DNA of 64,000 nucleotides from Cristatella mucedo. Its lineage: Eukaryota; Bryozoa; Phylactolaemata; Cristatellidae. Below are positions 1 to 11,210 of the stretch, piece by piece. The first letter of the stretch is position 1. Every line of letters begins with the position of its first letter. Position numbers and translations under genes: made by a program. The stretch spans positions 2,993,501-3,057,500 of the forward strand of contig WPIO01000007.1 in assembly GCA_009760855.2 (NCBI GenBank), given 5' to 3'. A model generated the notes under the pieces. It searched no databases and was not told the DNA's origin. It saw only the letters and a list, made by a program, of their open reading frames with translations.

Positions 1-784
1 AGCTGCCTCAATTTCAAAAGCTTCATTCAGAAGACTGCCTCTACAGCTAGCCATCACATCCGATCCCTATCCAAGATTAGGAGCTGTCTCCCACAGTGGC
101 TTGTAAAAAATGTAACTAGCTCTTTAGTTCTGTCTCGGCTTGATTCTTGTCATTCCCTTTTGGCTGGGCTACCAAAGAAAGCTATTATGCAACTACAGCG
201 GACTATGAATATGGCTGCAAGGCTGGTCTTCAAGTCCCAGCGGTTTGAGCACGTGTCACCTCTGTGAAAGTGCTAGGATGGTTTCCGGTTGAGCAAAGGA
301 TACACAGCAAAGTTCTTACGCTGACCCACAAGGCCCGCCACGGCTTGGCTCCTTCGTACCTAGCTGAACTGCTGCATCAGTTTCAGCCTGTTCTCGCCCT
401 CAGGTCCTGTGTGGACAATAAATTAGCTGTCCCATTCCTCCGCTTAAAGACAGTTGGCGACAGAAGCTTTAGCTCTGCAGGTCCTAGACTGTGGAACTCG
501 CTTCCCCAATTCTTACGCAACGACATCTACTCTCCAACTGCCGACTATGGCACATCTTTTTCAGCGGTCCTGAACTGCTACTTCTATGCTACTCACTACC
601 TCAACTGCTCTCCTAACTCTGCTATGCTTCCCACTTTCTCTTTGTTGTGTGAGACGAAGTCTGTTGGCTACCGAATGCGTACCGAAAGCCGCTTAGGCTG
701 TGAGTTCGCTATACAAAACTCTCCTGCGTAACACCCACACGGTCTTTATGACTTTGTGGAGTTACTGACGGAGATACATTACAT
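1..784 (+). mobile_element. LINE-B, 5'-truncated 3' part (RT C-terminal region and tail)
   Basis: A non-LTR retrotransposon fragment covers the region after the reverse transcriptase core. The translation reads HHIRSLSKIRSCLPQWL, then AARLVFKSQRFEHVSPL, then GWFPVEQRIHSKVLTLTHKA and WNSLPQFLRND, which is the widespread L2/CR1-type C-terminal domain. A one-base frameshift lies near 264; downstream of it the frame stays open to the stop at 729-731. The copy ends with a short ACATT repeat at about 776-784. It runs off the left edge of the window. It meets an oppositely oriented copy of the same family at about 785. Near-identical 3' ends occur at 10303-10716 and 41695-42101. Confidence 0.8.
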
Positions 785-3260
785 CGTCATTTAGTGTCAA
801 CAAGTTCTCCAGCATCTGGGATCGAATGTCGGCAAGGCAAGCATACAGTGTATCAGTTGCTGCTGCCTATTCTGAAGGTTTGAATAACAAATACTGTTGC
901 ATATCGTCAGCATACAAAATTAATATTCTATTCCATGGGCCCTAATCACTTTTCCCAGAGGTTGTGTATAAATGAAGAACAGCAAGGGACAGAGGACGGA
1001 CCCTTGAGGGACTCCACAGGTGACCCCTCTCGTGTGTGTGAGACCCGACCCCCACACGACATGGATTGAACGCGATCAGGCAAGTACAATTTGAACCGCA
1101 CCAGTGCTTCTTCTGCCAGACCGATCGTTATTCTCAATCATTCATGCAGAACATCGTGATCAATGTTGTCTAAGGCAGCTGACAGATCTAGCAGAGGTAG
1201 GGCAGTCAGATTCCCGTCATTGATGCCACATATTATGCCATTGTTAATGCGTAGGAGAACAGTTTCAGTGGAGTGCGGCCTCCTGAACCCTGATTACAAC
1301 TTTTCAGACATTTAATTCTTTTCAATATGTTCAACCAGCTGCTTACCAACCATTTTTTCAACAATCTTTGAAAAGAAAGGAAGAAGGTAAACTGGGCGAC
1401 TAATCCAGGCTTTTTAAGTATGTGTCTAACGATTGCCGCTTTGAAGGACTTGCGTACGACCCCTTTTTCAAATAAGCTCTAAAAATCTCGGTTATAGCAC
1501 GGCCAAGATGGTCTGCAAGTGAAGATCACAGATATGATGGCATAGGTTCTGCAGGAGACGAGCTGTTTTAACTAGACCTTAATAATGTAGCCACATTCAT
1601 GCAGAAACCTCGGAAAACATATAAAAAAGATCACAGGTTGTGATTCCACAATTGCTTAACTCGGAGGGGGCTTTATGGAGGCACGAATTTGCACACTCTT
1701 TTCAGTAAGAAAGGCTGAAAGATTTTCAGCCGAGCCATTCATATTTGGAGAGTCAGAACTCTCAGCATTGGCGAGTAAATTTGTTACTGTCTTATGAATC
1801 TTTTATGGTCCGACTGGCAGGAATTCAGTTTTCGAGTGAAAAAAGAAGCCCGACTTTTGTAAGCTTTCGGGTGTAAACTCGAAGGAAGTCTTTGAAATTG
1901 ACTAGATCTGCATCAGACCCTGATTTCGTAAAACAACGTTCAAGCCTGCGCTTAAAACGGCCCATCTTTTGAAGTTGTTCGTAACTTGAAAAGAATCTCT
2001 ACGACTCTGTACACGGATATAATGAACGGGAGCATGCTTGTCAAGAGCACTCTTAAGTGTCAGGTTCGCAGCATCAGTGAGGGTATCGAGGCTGTCGGTC
2101 GAGTCTGGGTGCAGATCAAGAAGGAAGATCATGCATCACAAACAAATTTTATAATGTGTCTATTTCAATGCTTTTAAGTTACGTTGCTGGACAAGTTGGA
2201 CGTTACCCTGTACGTACAAGGGAGCAGGAACAGTTAACGAGACAGAGCAATGATCCGAGAGGGTCAGCGAGCACACCTCAAGGTCAGTGGGGAAGACATC
2301 CTTAGTGATCACGAGATCTAGAATATGGCCACCGACATGGTGGTATGATTAGCGTGTTGGACTAAAGCAAAATTCTCCAGACAGTCCAGAAATGAGGGGA
2401 CCTAGCTGTTGATATGGTTTTCAACGTGATTATTGAAGTCCCCCCAGCAATCAGTAATGGTCTGTCACACACAAATATTTGTGCGAAGAATTCCAAAAAC
2501 TCCTCTACAAACAAGTTTAGACAGCCAGACGGAGGTCGGTATATCACAACAGTGAGAGGCATTGTCTTTTATGAAGACCTGATTGCAACTGATTCAAATG
2601 ATGACCCATGCGAAAAACTGCACATCTTATAGCCAAACGATTCGTGAACAACAATTGCAACCCAGCCACCAACCTTTCCAGAACGCATGGACTGATAGAA
2701 TGAGAATCCGGGTGGGGTGGTCTCAGATATACAGCTACTGGAACAAGGCGTCATCTAAGTTTCGGTAAGCAGAAATGCATCTAGCTTCTCCTGGACCACT
2801 TGATCGCGGATAAGAACCCCTTGGTTTTTATAGAGCGGACATTCAATAGGCGGAATTTAAGAGGCTGTCCAACATTTGCGCGACGCCGATGAAGTGGCTT
2901 GTATTCAAGTCGGCGTGTATCCGGCCCGGCGGACGCGGGCCCTTCGAATTCGAATTGGACCTTGGTAACGGCCGCCGGTCGACGTTTCACAACGTGCTGG
3001 GCCACGTCAGGTGGGCTACTACCGCAACGAGTACTATTCAGCGCTTTAAACATACGGGTCGTAGGTTTGATAGCCGAGCTGTTGATAGGGCGAACGCAGG
3101 ATTCAGGAATGTTCTCACTGACCCGCCAAAGAAGGCCCGCCGGTAGGGATCGACTAATGGCGACATCGCACCTTATGCTAAGCAGGTCCTGTTTTGTGTA
3201 GCATATCCGGGGACAGCTCATAAATAGTCACAGCGAAGATAGAGCAGAATATTCGAAGGT
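785..3260 (-). mobile_element. LINE-B, degenerate copy with endonuclease and reverse transcriptase
   Basis: Read on the minus strand from about 3260 downward. An NVRSIKTKG start is followed by LDAFLLTET and GKVGGWVAIVVHES, then a TVVIYRPPSGCLN stretch at about 2560-2360; this is the apurinic/apyrimidinic endonuclease domain of non-LTR elements. Reverse transcriptase follows: motif A at about 1190-1150, [13 protein letters not shown] at about 1090-1050, and the catalytic YADD at 914-903. Several stops and frameshifts break it, so it is dead. Order and family signatures are clear; the exact 5' end is not. Confidence 0.75.
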
Positions 3261-3334
3261 ATCACGGAGAAATCAGGTAAAGGTCCACACCACGCTAGGA
3301 GTCGCCCGAGGCCGCTTTCTATCGCGAGGAGGAA

Positions 3335-3482
3335 TGCAAAGAATTGCAATCAGGGATGAGTCTTGGGTTCGAATCCTGCAGTTGGTGATCCTTTATTGCC
3401 AAGTGCAAGCAGGGGTGATAGCCATAGCAGCTCTTCTATCGCTATAAAAAATGCTGCTGAATCAGCTAGTAATTTTTTTTTT
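3335..3482 (+). mobile_element. SINE-I copy, tRNA head degraded
   Basis: The tRNA-like internal promoter box B (GGTTCGAATCC) is at 3366-3376. The family body follows (ATCCTTTATTGCCAAGTGCA, then GGCTATAGC-like and CTCTTCTATCGCTAT sequence). The copy ends at ATCAGCTAGTAA plus a run of ten T (3473-3482). The A-box half is too diverged to align. Confidence 0.65.
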
Positions 3483-4003
3483 CTACCAATCAGATGCTAG
3501 CTGGTTGAGAGCATTATTTCTAGAATCTATAAGCGGCAAGCACTGTACACAAATTCTCTCACGTTTGGCATGGCAATTCCTCAATTCCTTCGAAGTTCTA
3601 GTAATATCTGCACCATAGCTCTTAGTTCAGCAGGATATTTGCCAGAATCTTCCGCTTTTTCAGAGCACGTAATTAATTCAGCGTCGCGGTGCTAAACTCC
3701 CTGTGAAATGCATGCTTTTTACCCGTTCACATCTACAGGCACGCTCAAGGTAAGATGTTCACCCAATTGAGGCTAGCACAGCATCACTTTTAAGGCTCCT
3801 AAGAAATTATTCTACGATTATGACGTAAAATATCAAGAACGCGCTATAACGGCTTCAGAACTGAAGCGGTCTGGCAAAAATGAAGCTCACATAGCAAATG
3901 GTAGTCCAGCGTGACAGTTACCAATGAAGCTAGCGCCTAATGCACGACTAACAAGTCGTAGAAGCCGCTTCGTTGCAAGTAGGAACGCCTGACGGTAGCA
4001 TTG
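3483..4003. other. stretch without recognised genes
   Basis: No long open frame, repeat unit or family signature was recognised here; base composition is AT-rich and ordinary. Confidence 0.4.
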
Positions 4004-4165
4004 CATGGCTATCTTAGCCCGCTGGTTAAGGCACTCTCCCCGACCAAGGTCAAGGTGACAGTATTTGATGGACGAGGTGGTGGGCTCAGCCCCGTGGCAA
4101 ATATGCAGCGCCTGAATAGATATAAAGTTCTCTTAGGGCACATTGAAAATTAATTATGTCTATAA
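4004..4165 (+). mobile_element. SINE-II copy: tRNA-like head joined to a LINE-type 3' hairpin
   Basis: The A-box-like TTAGCCCGCTGGTTAAGG is at about 4013-4030 and a diverged B box (GTGGGCTCAGCCCC) at 4079-4092. The tail GCGCCTGAATAGATATAAAG then TTCTCTTAGGGC at 4108-4139 has the same stem-loop layout as the LINE-A/C 3' ends. A better preserved copy lies at 23347-23490 on the other strand. It ends in AT-rich sequence running into a (TA)n tract. Confidence 0.6.
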
Positions 4166-4176
4166 ATATAAATGTA

Positions 4177-4177
4177 C

Positions 4178-4256
<79 letters not shown>
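4177..4256. repeat. (TA)n microsatellite
   Basis: About 80 bp of almost uninterrupted TA dinucleotides directly downstream of the SINE-II copy. Confidence 0.95.
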
Positions 4257-4260
<4 letters not shown>

Positions 4261-4604
4261 ATAGCTGCAACAAAGATCGCCTATACCTTAGTAACTAGTC
4301 CGTGCCCTTAACGTTGCGAAATATATTTTCTAACCACAGAGGGCAATTCCTGCACAGCTCAGACATGTGTCATCAACGTTTTTGTGCTAAAATAAGAGAA
4401 ATGTATAGCAATACTTATCGAACCAAAATCAGAAATAAACAACTGCTGTGATTTTCGTGAAGATTTGAACTAATTGTTAAATACATTTCAAATTTGATAT
4501 TAATCCATGAGGCAGTGTCTGACTTATGGATTTTCCTATGCCAACATTATTAATAAAGCTGTTTAAAAGTCCAATGAATGCACTTCAATCAGCTGCAAAC
4601 GCAA

Positions 4605-5375
4605 TAACAATACATATGTATTGCGCCGCCCTCAGAGAACTCAATCTCTTTCTAGGCACTGTACATATGCTGTAAAGAGAGCATAATCGTTAGTAATAGC
4701 ATGCACAATGTCAAAAAAGATAGCAAGGTTAGAGAAGACATGCGATCGGATCGGCATACAAAGATAATTAGTGGCAGTATGCATAGTATTATCACGCATA
4801 AGCACACAAGCGACAAACCACACGAACCTACAAAATGCTGTGACAAATAGGTGCGTCTTGGCTTCTTTTGAAAAGTCCTCAAGTCAGGGGATGTTGTGAT
4901 GTCCCCTGACTGTCATGGGAGTGAGCTCCAGGATTTTGGAGCATAAGAACTAAAGGCACGATCTCCACATGATTTACGATTCGCACGTGGTGTAGCTAAA
5001 TAATTTTATTCAGACAATGGGTGGTACTATGCCTAGCCTGGTGGGAGAGTACTTCTGGTAGGTATCCTGGAGCCAGAGAATGAAGTGACCTAACAGTGAG
5101 TGACAGAACCTTAGAGTCAATACGCTGCTTAATTGGGAGCCAGTGCAGGTCGGCGAGAAACGGAGTGTTGTTGCGACAGAGACGCTCACGACCGATAAGC
5201 CTAATTTTAGATTTTTAAGCCAAATGAAATCACCTGATTGCACATACCGGTGGATCAGCAACCAGTGAGGTGCAGAAAGCGAGACGGCTATTAAAAGTGC
5301 ATGGACCAATTTAAATTTAGTATCCCTGTCTAAGCAAGCCCGAATTTTGGCAATTGTATGCAGTCATTCCTCGTT
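4605..5375 (-). mobile_element. LINE-A 3' fragment (diverged)
   Basis: The 3' hairpin (GCCCTCAGAGAACTCAATCT then CTTTCTAGGC) at about 4628-4656 is followed, in minus orientation, by the 3' UTR and RT C-terminal region: ADLHWLPIKQRI-like sequence near 5145 and a leucine-rich tail near 5060. Frames are broken by several indels. A duplicated CCCCTGAC motif at 4886-4910 marks a local rearrangement. Confidence 0.75.
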
Positions 5376-5960
5376 TATTGCGGTTAATCTCTACCTCGAC
5401 AAGTGAATTTCCACAGAGTAGGATTATTTATTTAAAATTATATATTTTCATAGGTAGGGCATGTAAAACCTGTTCACGACTCTCTAAGTATGGTTTTTGA
5501 AGTTAATAGTGCCCTATGGACATGAAATAACCCATCCATAGTCATCATTACAATCGTATTACCAAATATCTTAGACAAAATAAGAGAAAATAAGACACAT
5601 TAGACGTTAAAAATATCATACTATTATTATTGTAAATTTAATTACATTAGGATGGCCAATCAGTAAACAAAATGCCCTAATTGGCTTGGTTTCACACAGG
5701 CGATTTTTGGAAAAATTTCTGTTCCTGCCCATAAGAAAGGAGTGGTCGAGAGGATGCACTGGCATTTAAGGATTTGCTGGGGCATTAAAGTAATTTTAAT
5801 TTTAATTCTAATACATAGGTATACAATTGACTCAGACAAACGAACGCGAGCTGTATCGTTTTTCCTATCTCGATTAACTTTATAATTAATATATTTGAAA
5901 AACCAACCGCGATAAAGTAAAGCCGCAAAAGTAGAAGCGGCTCGAAGTGGAGACAAGAAG
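5376..5960. other. AT-rich stretch, nothing recognised
   Basis: No coding or repeat signature was found on either strand. Confidence 0.4.
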
Positions 5961-6022
5961 TTCAGTGACGAAATTCAGTGACAAAATTCAGTGACGAAAT
6001 TCAGTGACGAAATTCAGTGCTG
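5961..6022. repeat. 13-bp tandem repeat
   Basis: Four full copies and a partial copy of TTCAGTGACGAAA (one copy has CAAAA). It abuts the endonuclease fragment that starts at about 6015. Confidence 0.9.
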
Positions 6023-6620
6023 AAGACCACCGGCTAAGTTATCCAAATCAATGTTGAAATCTCCAATCACGAGAAAGGTTCTATTTCTTGCACACATAAC
6101 CAAAATTAGTTCAGAGAAATCTGATATAAAGGAGAACTCGCTACCTGGAGGACAATAGACTACTGCCATCAATGGCAGCTTGTTTTCGGGTGAACTCAAA
6201 CCAATAGATTCCAAAGACTGCTTCGAGGGGACTTCAAAGGGCTTGAAATTGAAGGATGAGCGTGCGATAATGATGACTCCACCACGAGCTTTAATTAATC
6301 CAACGGTATGGAAGCATGAGAAGCCTGTAGGGGTTGCGTTGGTTAGAGTAATGAATGTAGTCAATTTTAGTCAGGTCTCAGTCAAGCCGAACATGTCCAA
6401 TTCATTATCAGTATGTCTCGTATTATTAGGGGCTTGTTGCTGATTGAGCGCGATCCCAAAGACAGGCATTAAGATGGGCCGCCGGGGTGATGTACCAAGC
6501 CTGATGACCACTAAGTTGGTGTGATTACTGCACCGTTTTGGGAGATCGGGCAATGCGGCACGAGGCAATCATGGGAATAGCAAACAAGGGGGTTCTGGCC
6601 GAGCATGGCTAGGCCATCAC
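6015..6620 (-). mobile_element. orphan LINE endonuclease fragment
   Basis: On the minus strand the frame contains ELDMFGLTET, then GFSCFHTVGLIKARGGVIII, then MAVVYCPPGSE and the diagnostic VIGDFNIDLDN of the AP-endonuclease domain of non-LTR elements. An upstream segment (SNHTNLVVIRLGTSPRRP) resembles the linker before the endonuclease. There is no reverse transcriptase next to it, so it is a detached 5' part of a LINE, probably related to LINE-A. It is interrupted between the two frames at about 6365. Confidence 0.75.
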
Positions 6621-7844
6621 GTCTACTGTGGGTCGGCCGTCGTTGGTTGATCATCAATTCTCGTACCCTAGCAACTGCAACCTAATCTAGGAATGCATTT
6701 GTACGACGCTAACTCAACGATAATAGGAAAGCACTGCTATATCTAACGGGTAGAATATTAAAAGTCGGCAAACCTAGAGTTGCGGGCTACGTGGTAGGGT
6801 CGCGGGCTACGCGGCTCATTGGAACTCAGCCGGAATCAGGAAGCGTTTGGATTTTCAAAATCACGAGGCTTTTACGCGCTACTGTCAAACAATAAACATA
6901 TATGCTTTAAACAGGTCTTAGCGTTATCGGTTTCCTTATTCAATGTTCGCAAGAACTTGGATTTTCGGAAGAGAGTCCTGCGATGGACAAGAAATGCTAG
7001 TAGCGCTTGATATCGGGATGTGAGAGACCTTATGTACCCGACGTACTGAGATTCAAAAAGTTAAGAAGCAAGTCGCGTAAGAGGCTGTATTCTACATTTG
7101 TGTACTTTTAGATGTATTGCTTTCGGTATACTTTCTTTGCAGACATGTTTTGCATCATTTTTTCCTTTCATGAGGAAATCGTAAAATCTGCCGAACTGAT
7201 TTTTTAAATTTTGCCAATTTAAAGTTACCCTAGAAAATATTCTAAAGCTGAACAAATTGTTTGACGGGTATCTTAAATGAGATTCGTACTGCTGTGGCCT
7301 TGAATTACTGCTAAAAAGTCATTAAGCTGGCCTTGTGCACCCGAAAAAGCATCTCCTTTAGAGCACGGCAGATATAGAAAATCCCTATACTGTTGAAAAA
7401 TGGTTACGCCGGTCGAAGAGTGCCACATGCGACTAGTACTATGCATAGCTTAGAAATGGACTGATCATCACTTCCGATGGCCTCGTATGACTTCTAAGCC
7501 ATAAGTTAGGAAGATTTCTGCATCTTCTAAGAATAATTGAGGAGCTGCTAATGCTCTCACGCAACAGTAATAATATGGCAAATCTATCGTGCAAGCTTAT
7601 GTTCCCTCTCCTTTAAAATTAGGGCTGACCTAATAAGCAATGAAAAAAATATACTAGTCAACAGTAAGAGTCGATCTCGTGCTTTGCTACTTCGTCAGGC
7701 TCTAATATGAACTTCTGTGAGTGCTATTTAAAGGCCTTCTTTACCACAGCTCCTATAGCCGTTACAATGGCGGCATGCTAAATTATCAGAAACTATGAGC
7801 GATGTCCATTATTTCGGTTCATGAATTATAAGAATTATGAACCG
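6621..7844. other. stretch without recognised genes
   Basis: Only short chance frames. A small inverted repeat (CGGTTCAT / ATGAACCG) sits at about 7815-7844, immediately beside the (TAA)n tail of the neighbouring LINE. Confidence 0.4.
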
Positions 7845-10302
7845 ATAATAATAATAATAATAATGCACTTGATAAAGCGCCCTCAGAGAACTTAATCTCT
7901 TTCTAGGCGCTTTACATTTGCTGCAAAGGGAAATGCAATTGAATGATAAATAAAATCATGCTTGAAAAACAAACAAAGCGAATAATATGGTTAGGGGTGA
8001 CGTGCACAGGGTCAGCATGCAAATGTGGTTAGTGGCAGCATGCACAGTGTCAGCACGCATAAGCACATCAAGGACGAATCTTAGAGACCCACTAAATGCT
8101 GTCCTAAATAGGTGTGTTTTTAAGTTCCTTTTAAATGTGGTCAGGTCAGGGGATGTTCTGACGCAGGTTGGGAGGGAGTTCCAGGCTTTGGGGGCATACG
8201 AACTAAATGCACGGTCTCCAAAGGATTTGAGGTGTGTACGAGGAATTTCTAGACTGTTGGATTCCGAAAAGCAGGTGGTACGATGCTTGGCCTGATGGGC
8301 TAGTATGTCTGAGAGATAGGCTGGAGCCAAAGAATGAAGTGACCTAAAAGTAAGCGACAAAACCTTGAAGTCAATCCCTTGCTTGACTGGTAGCCAGTGC
8401 AGGTCGGCGAGAAGTGGAGTAATGTGGCAACTGCGACGCTCACGACAGACAAGCCTAGCTGCAGAGTTTTGCACTAGCTGCAATCGCCTGATCGCAATGC
8501 TGGTAGACCAGTCAGCAGTGAGTTGCAGAAGTCGAGATGGGATGTCATGAATGCATGGACCAACTTGGACGTGGTATCCTTATCTAAACAAGCCCTAATT
8601 TTAGCAATGTTATGAAGCTGAAAATAGGCGGATTTGACTGTGGAGCTGATATGGTTGTCTAACGAGAGGTCGCTTTGGAATATGACACCTAGATTTCGAG
8701 CTGATTCAACTGGAGATATGCTGGCAGAGCCAATTTTGAGAGTCAGCATTTCCAATCTCTGAATCACTTTGGGTTTGCCCATAACTAGTAAGTTAGCTTT
8801 ATCATCGTTTAGTTTTAGAAAATTTGCTGCCATCCATGTGCGGATGTCATCAATGCATGCAGCCAGTGAGTTTGAGAGAATTTGAGGTACTCGAAGGCTG
8901 GGAGGGATCAAAGCAAAGGTACAACTGAGTGTCATCCGCATTGAAGTGAAAGCCTAGATTGTGCTTGGTGAAAGCCTAGATTGTGCTTGGCAATCACATC
9001 AGCTAGAGGGAGAGTATAAACCATGAAAAGAACCGGACTTGCACGGAGCCCTGAGGTACTCCATATTGCAGAGGTACCTCAGATGATCTTTGTCCATTCA
9101 CGTCAATACTCTGGAGTCTCCCATTGAGATAGGACCTGAACCACGGCAGAGCAGTGCCAGTGGTGCCCAGGCGAGATGAGAGGCGCTCTAGAAGAACTTT
9201 GGGATCGATGGTATCAAAAGCTGCCGAAAAATCAAGCAAAACAAGCAGAGACACTCTACCCATGTCTGCATTCCCAAGTAGGTCGCTGTACACCCTAAGC
9301 AATGCTGATTTTGTGGAGTGATTAGCTCTAAAGCCAGACTGGAACTTACTAGCAAGGTTCGAACTTTCAAAATATGAGTTCAGCTGGTCCGCCACGACCA
9401 GTTTCAGTGTCTTTGATAGGAATGGTAGAAGGGAGACTGGGCGGTAGTTGCTCAAGTTCTCTTGGCCTAGTGTAGCTTTCTTGAGAAGTGGCCTCACTAC
9501 AGCTTTTTTGAAAGGTGCTGGGAGATGACCTGAGGCTAATGACATATTAATGATGTTAGTTATACATGGCAGCATCAGATCAGTGCAACGTAGGAGCAGG
9601 ACAGTGGGAATAGGGTCCAGAGGACTTGTTGTCTTCTTTGATTGAGATACGAACTTCAGGACTAGATCACTAGTGACCTGCTTAAATGCAGACATTGAAG
9701 TGCAGCCAGGAATCGGGGAACAGCATTCTAGTGGAGATGTTGTCATCGGAGGGATTGATTCCCTGATCTTGTCTCTCTTCTGCACAAAGAATCGAGAGAA
9801 GCGATCGGCTAGATCATCACAAGGATCATCAGGTAAGGAGCTAATTTGAGAGCGGTTGAGGAGATGGTTTATTGTCGACATCAGCATTTTTGGATTGTGC
9901 ATCTGTGATTTAACAATGTTTCTATAGAAGCTAGACTTGGTCTTTGCTAGGATCGATTGGTACGACCTACAGTAGTCTTCATTTGCCTGTCGATGGACAG
10001 TTAGTCCGGATCTTGTGTATGCTTTTTCAGGCTTTCGTTTAGTTGACTCGGCAAGTTTAATGTCTGTGGTAAACCATAGGCCTTCTGGACGGGGGCGCAC
10101 AGTGCGCTTTGTCAGAGGTGCAAACTCGTCGAGCGTGTCAGCTAGTGTCGTCTTGTAGCTATCTACCACTGACGACAGATCGGAGGGAGGACTGAGCAGC
10201 AGAGGTGAAGCAGATATTCTCGCACGGACAGCATCGATGTCAAGGGTCTTGAGGTTTTGCGATTCACAGGTTATTTTAGAAGAGGATGTTGGTACACACT
10301 GT
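7845..10302 (-). mobile_element. LINE-A, longest copy: RT, C-terminal domain and 3' tail
   Basis: Minus-strand L2-like non-LTR retrotransposon. From 10302 downward the frame is open through a 388-residue stretch holding [40 protein letters not shown], motif A DFSAAFDTID at about 9230-9200, and motif B YGVPQGS at about 9060. A small duplication at about 8953-8985 and frameshifts disrupt the YADD region. The next frame (to about 8474) has WMAANFLKLNDDKANLLVMG. The last (8483-7956) carries the [20 protein letters not shown] and [10 protein letters not shown] block. The 3' UTR ends in the conserved hairpin (about 7870-7915) and (TAA)n at 7845-7863. It is not intact but is the best template for a family consensus. 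Confidence 0.9.
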
Positions 10303-10716
10303 AGTTTCAGCCTGTTCGCTACCTCAGGTCCTGTGTGGACAATAAATTAGCGGTCCCATTCCTATGCTTAAAGACAGTTGGCGACAGAAACTTTAGCTCT
10401 GCAGGTCCTAGACTGTGGAACTCGCCTCCACAATTCTTACTCAACGACAACTACTCTCCAACTGCCGACTATGGCACATCTTTTTCAGAGGTCCTGAACT
10501 GCTACTTCTATGCTACTCACTACCTCAACTGCTCTCCTAACTCTGCTATGCTTCCCACTTTCTCTTTGTTGTGTGAGACGAAGTCTGTTGGCTACCGAAT
10601 GCGTACCGAAAGCCGCTTAGGCTGTGAGTTCGCTATACAAAACTCTCCTGCGTAACATCCACATGGTCTTTATGACTTTGTGGAGTTACTAACGGAGATA
10701 CATTACATTACATTAG
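10303..10716 (+). mobile_element. LINE-B, 5'-truncated insertion inside LINE-A
   Basis: This copy matches the tail of the one at 1-784 almost base for base, starting at the VDNKLAVPFLCLKTVGDR segment, and ends with ACATTACATTACATT at about 10700-10715. LINE-A sequence lies on both sides in the opposite orientation, so this is a later insertion. The frame is open from the truncation point to the native stop. Confidence 0.85.
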
Positions 10717-11210
10717 ATTGAATGAGATCTGCATGTGGTCAAATAAGCAGGATTTGATAATAATTGGTGATGACAACGTGCAGTTGTATGAGAAAATCTG
10801 GTAGAGTGTGTGACCTTTGATGTGGGTAGGGCCATGCACATGAGCCACAAGAGACAATGAGTCAGTCAATGCACGAAATTCGGTGCTGAAAGAGTCAGAT
10901 AAGAGGGAGAGTTAAACCATGAAAAGAACGGAACCAAGCACAGTTTAACAATAATGAATAGGCAGTCAGTTGTGCTCTTTGGGTCGTCGGCCTCGGATTT
11001 TGAGCTGACTGGTGCTCTTGGCCTTGGAGTGAGTTTTGCATGTAAATCTTTGCACGTAATGAGGACTCCGTCGCTCCCAATTCGATTTCTCTGCACGCTG
11101 TGAATGTGGACTCGTTATCTGGATGCGCGGATGCTGCTCTATTCGTTCCTGCCGCGCTCTGCTACTGTCCGCCTTCCTGCGTGCATCAGTTCTGCTCCTA
11201 TAAATCGCTA
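10717..11210 (-). mobile_element. LINE-A, 5' segment beyond the nested insertion (endonuclease end)
   Basis: On the minus strand, GPTHIKGHTL with flanking residues (about 10850-10790) matches the end of the LINE endonuclease region, so this is the continuation of the copy at 7845-10302. The 5' limit is unclear because the sequence becomes unrecognisable after about 11100. Confidence 0.55.
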
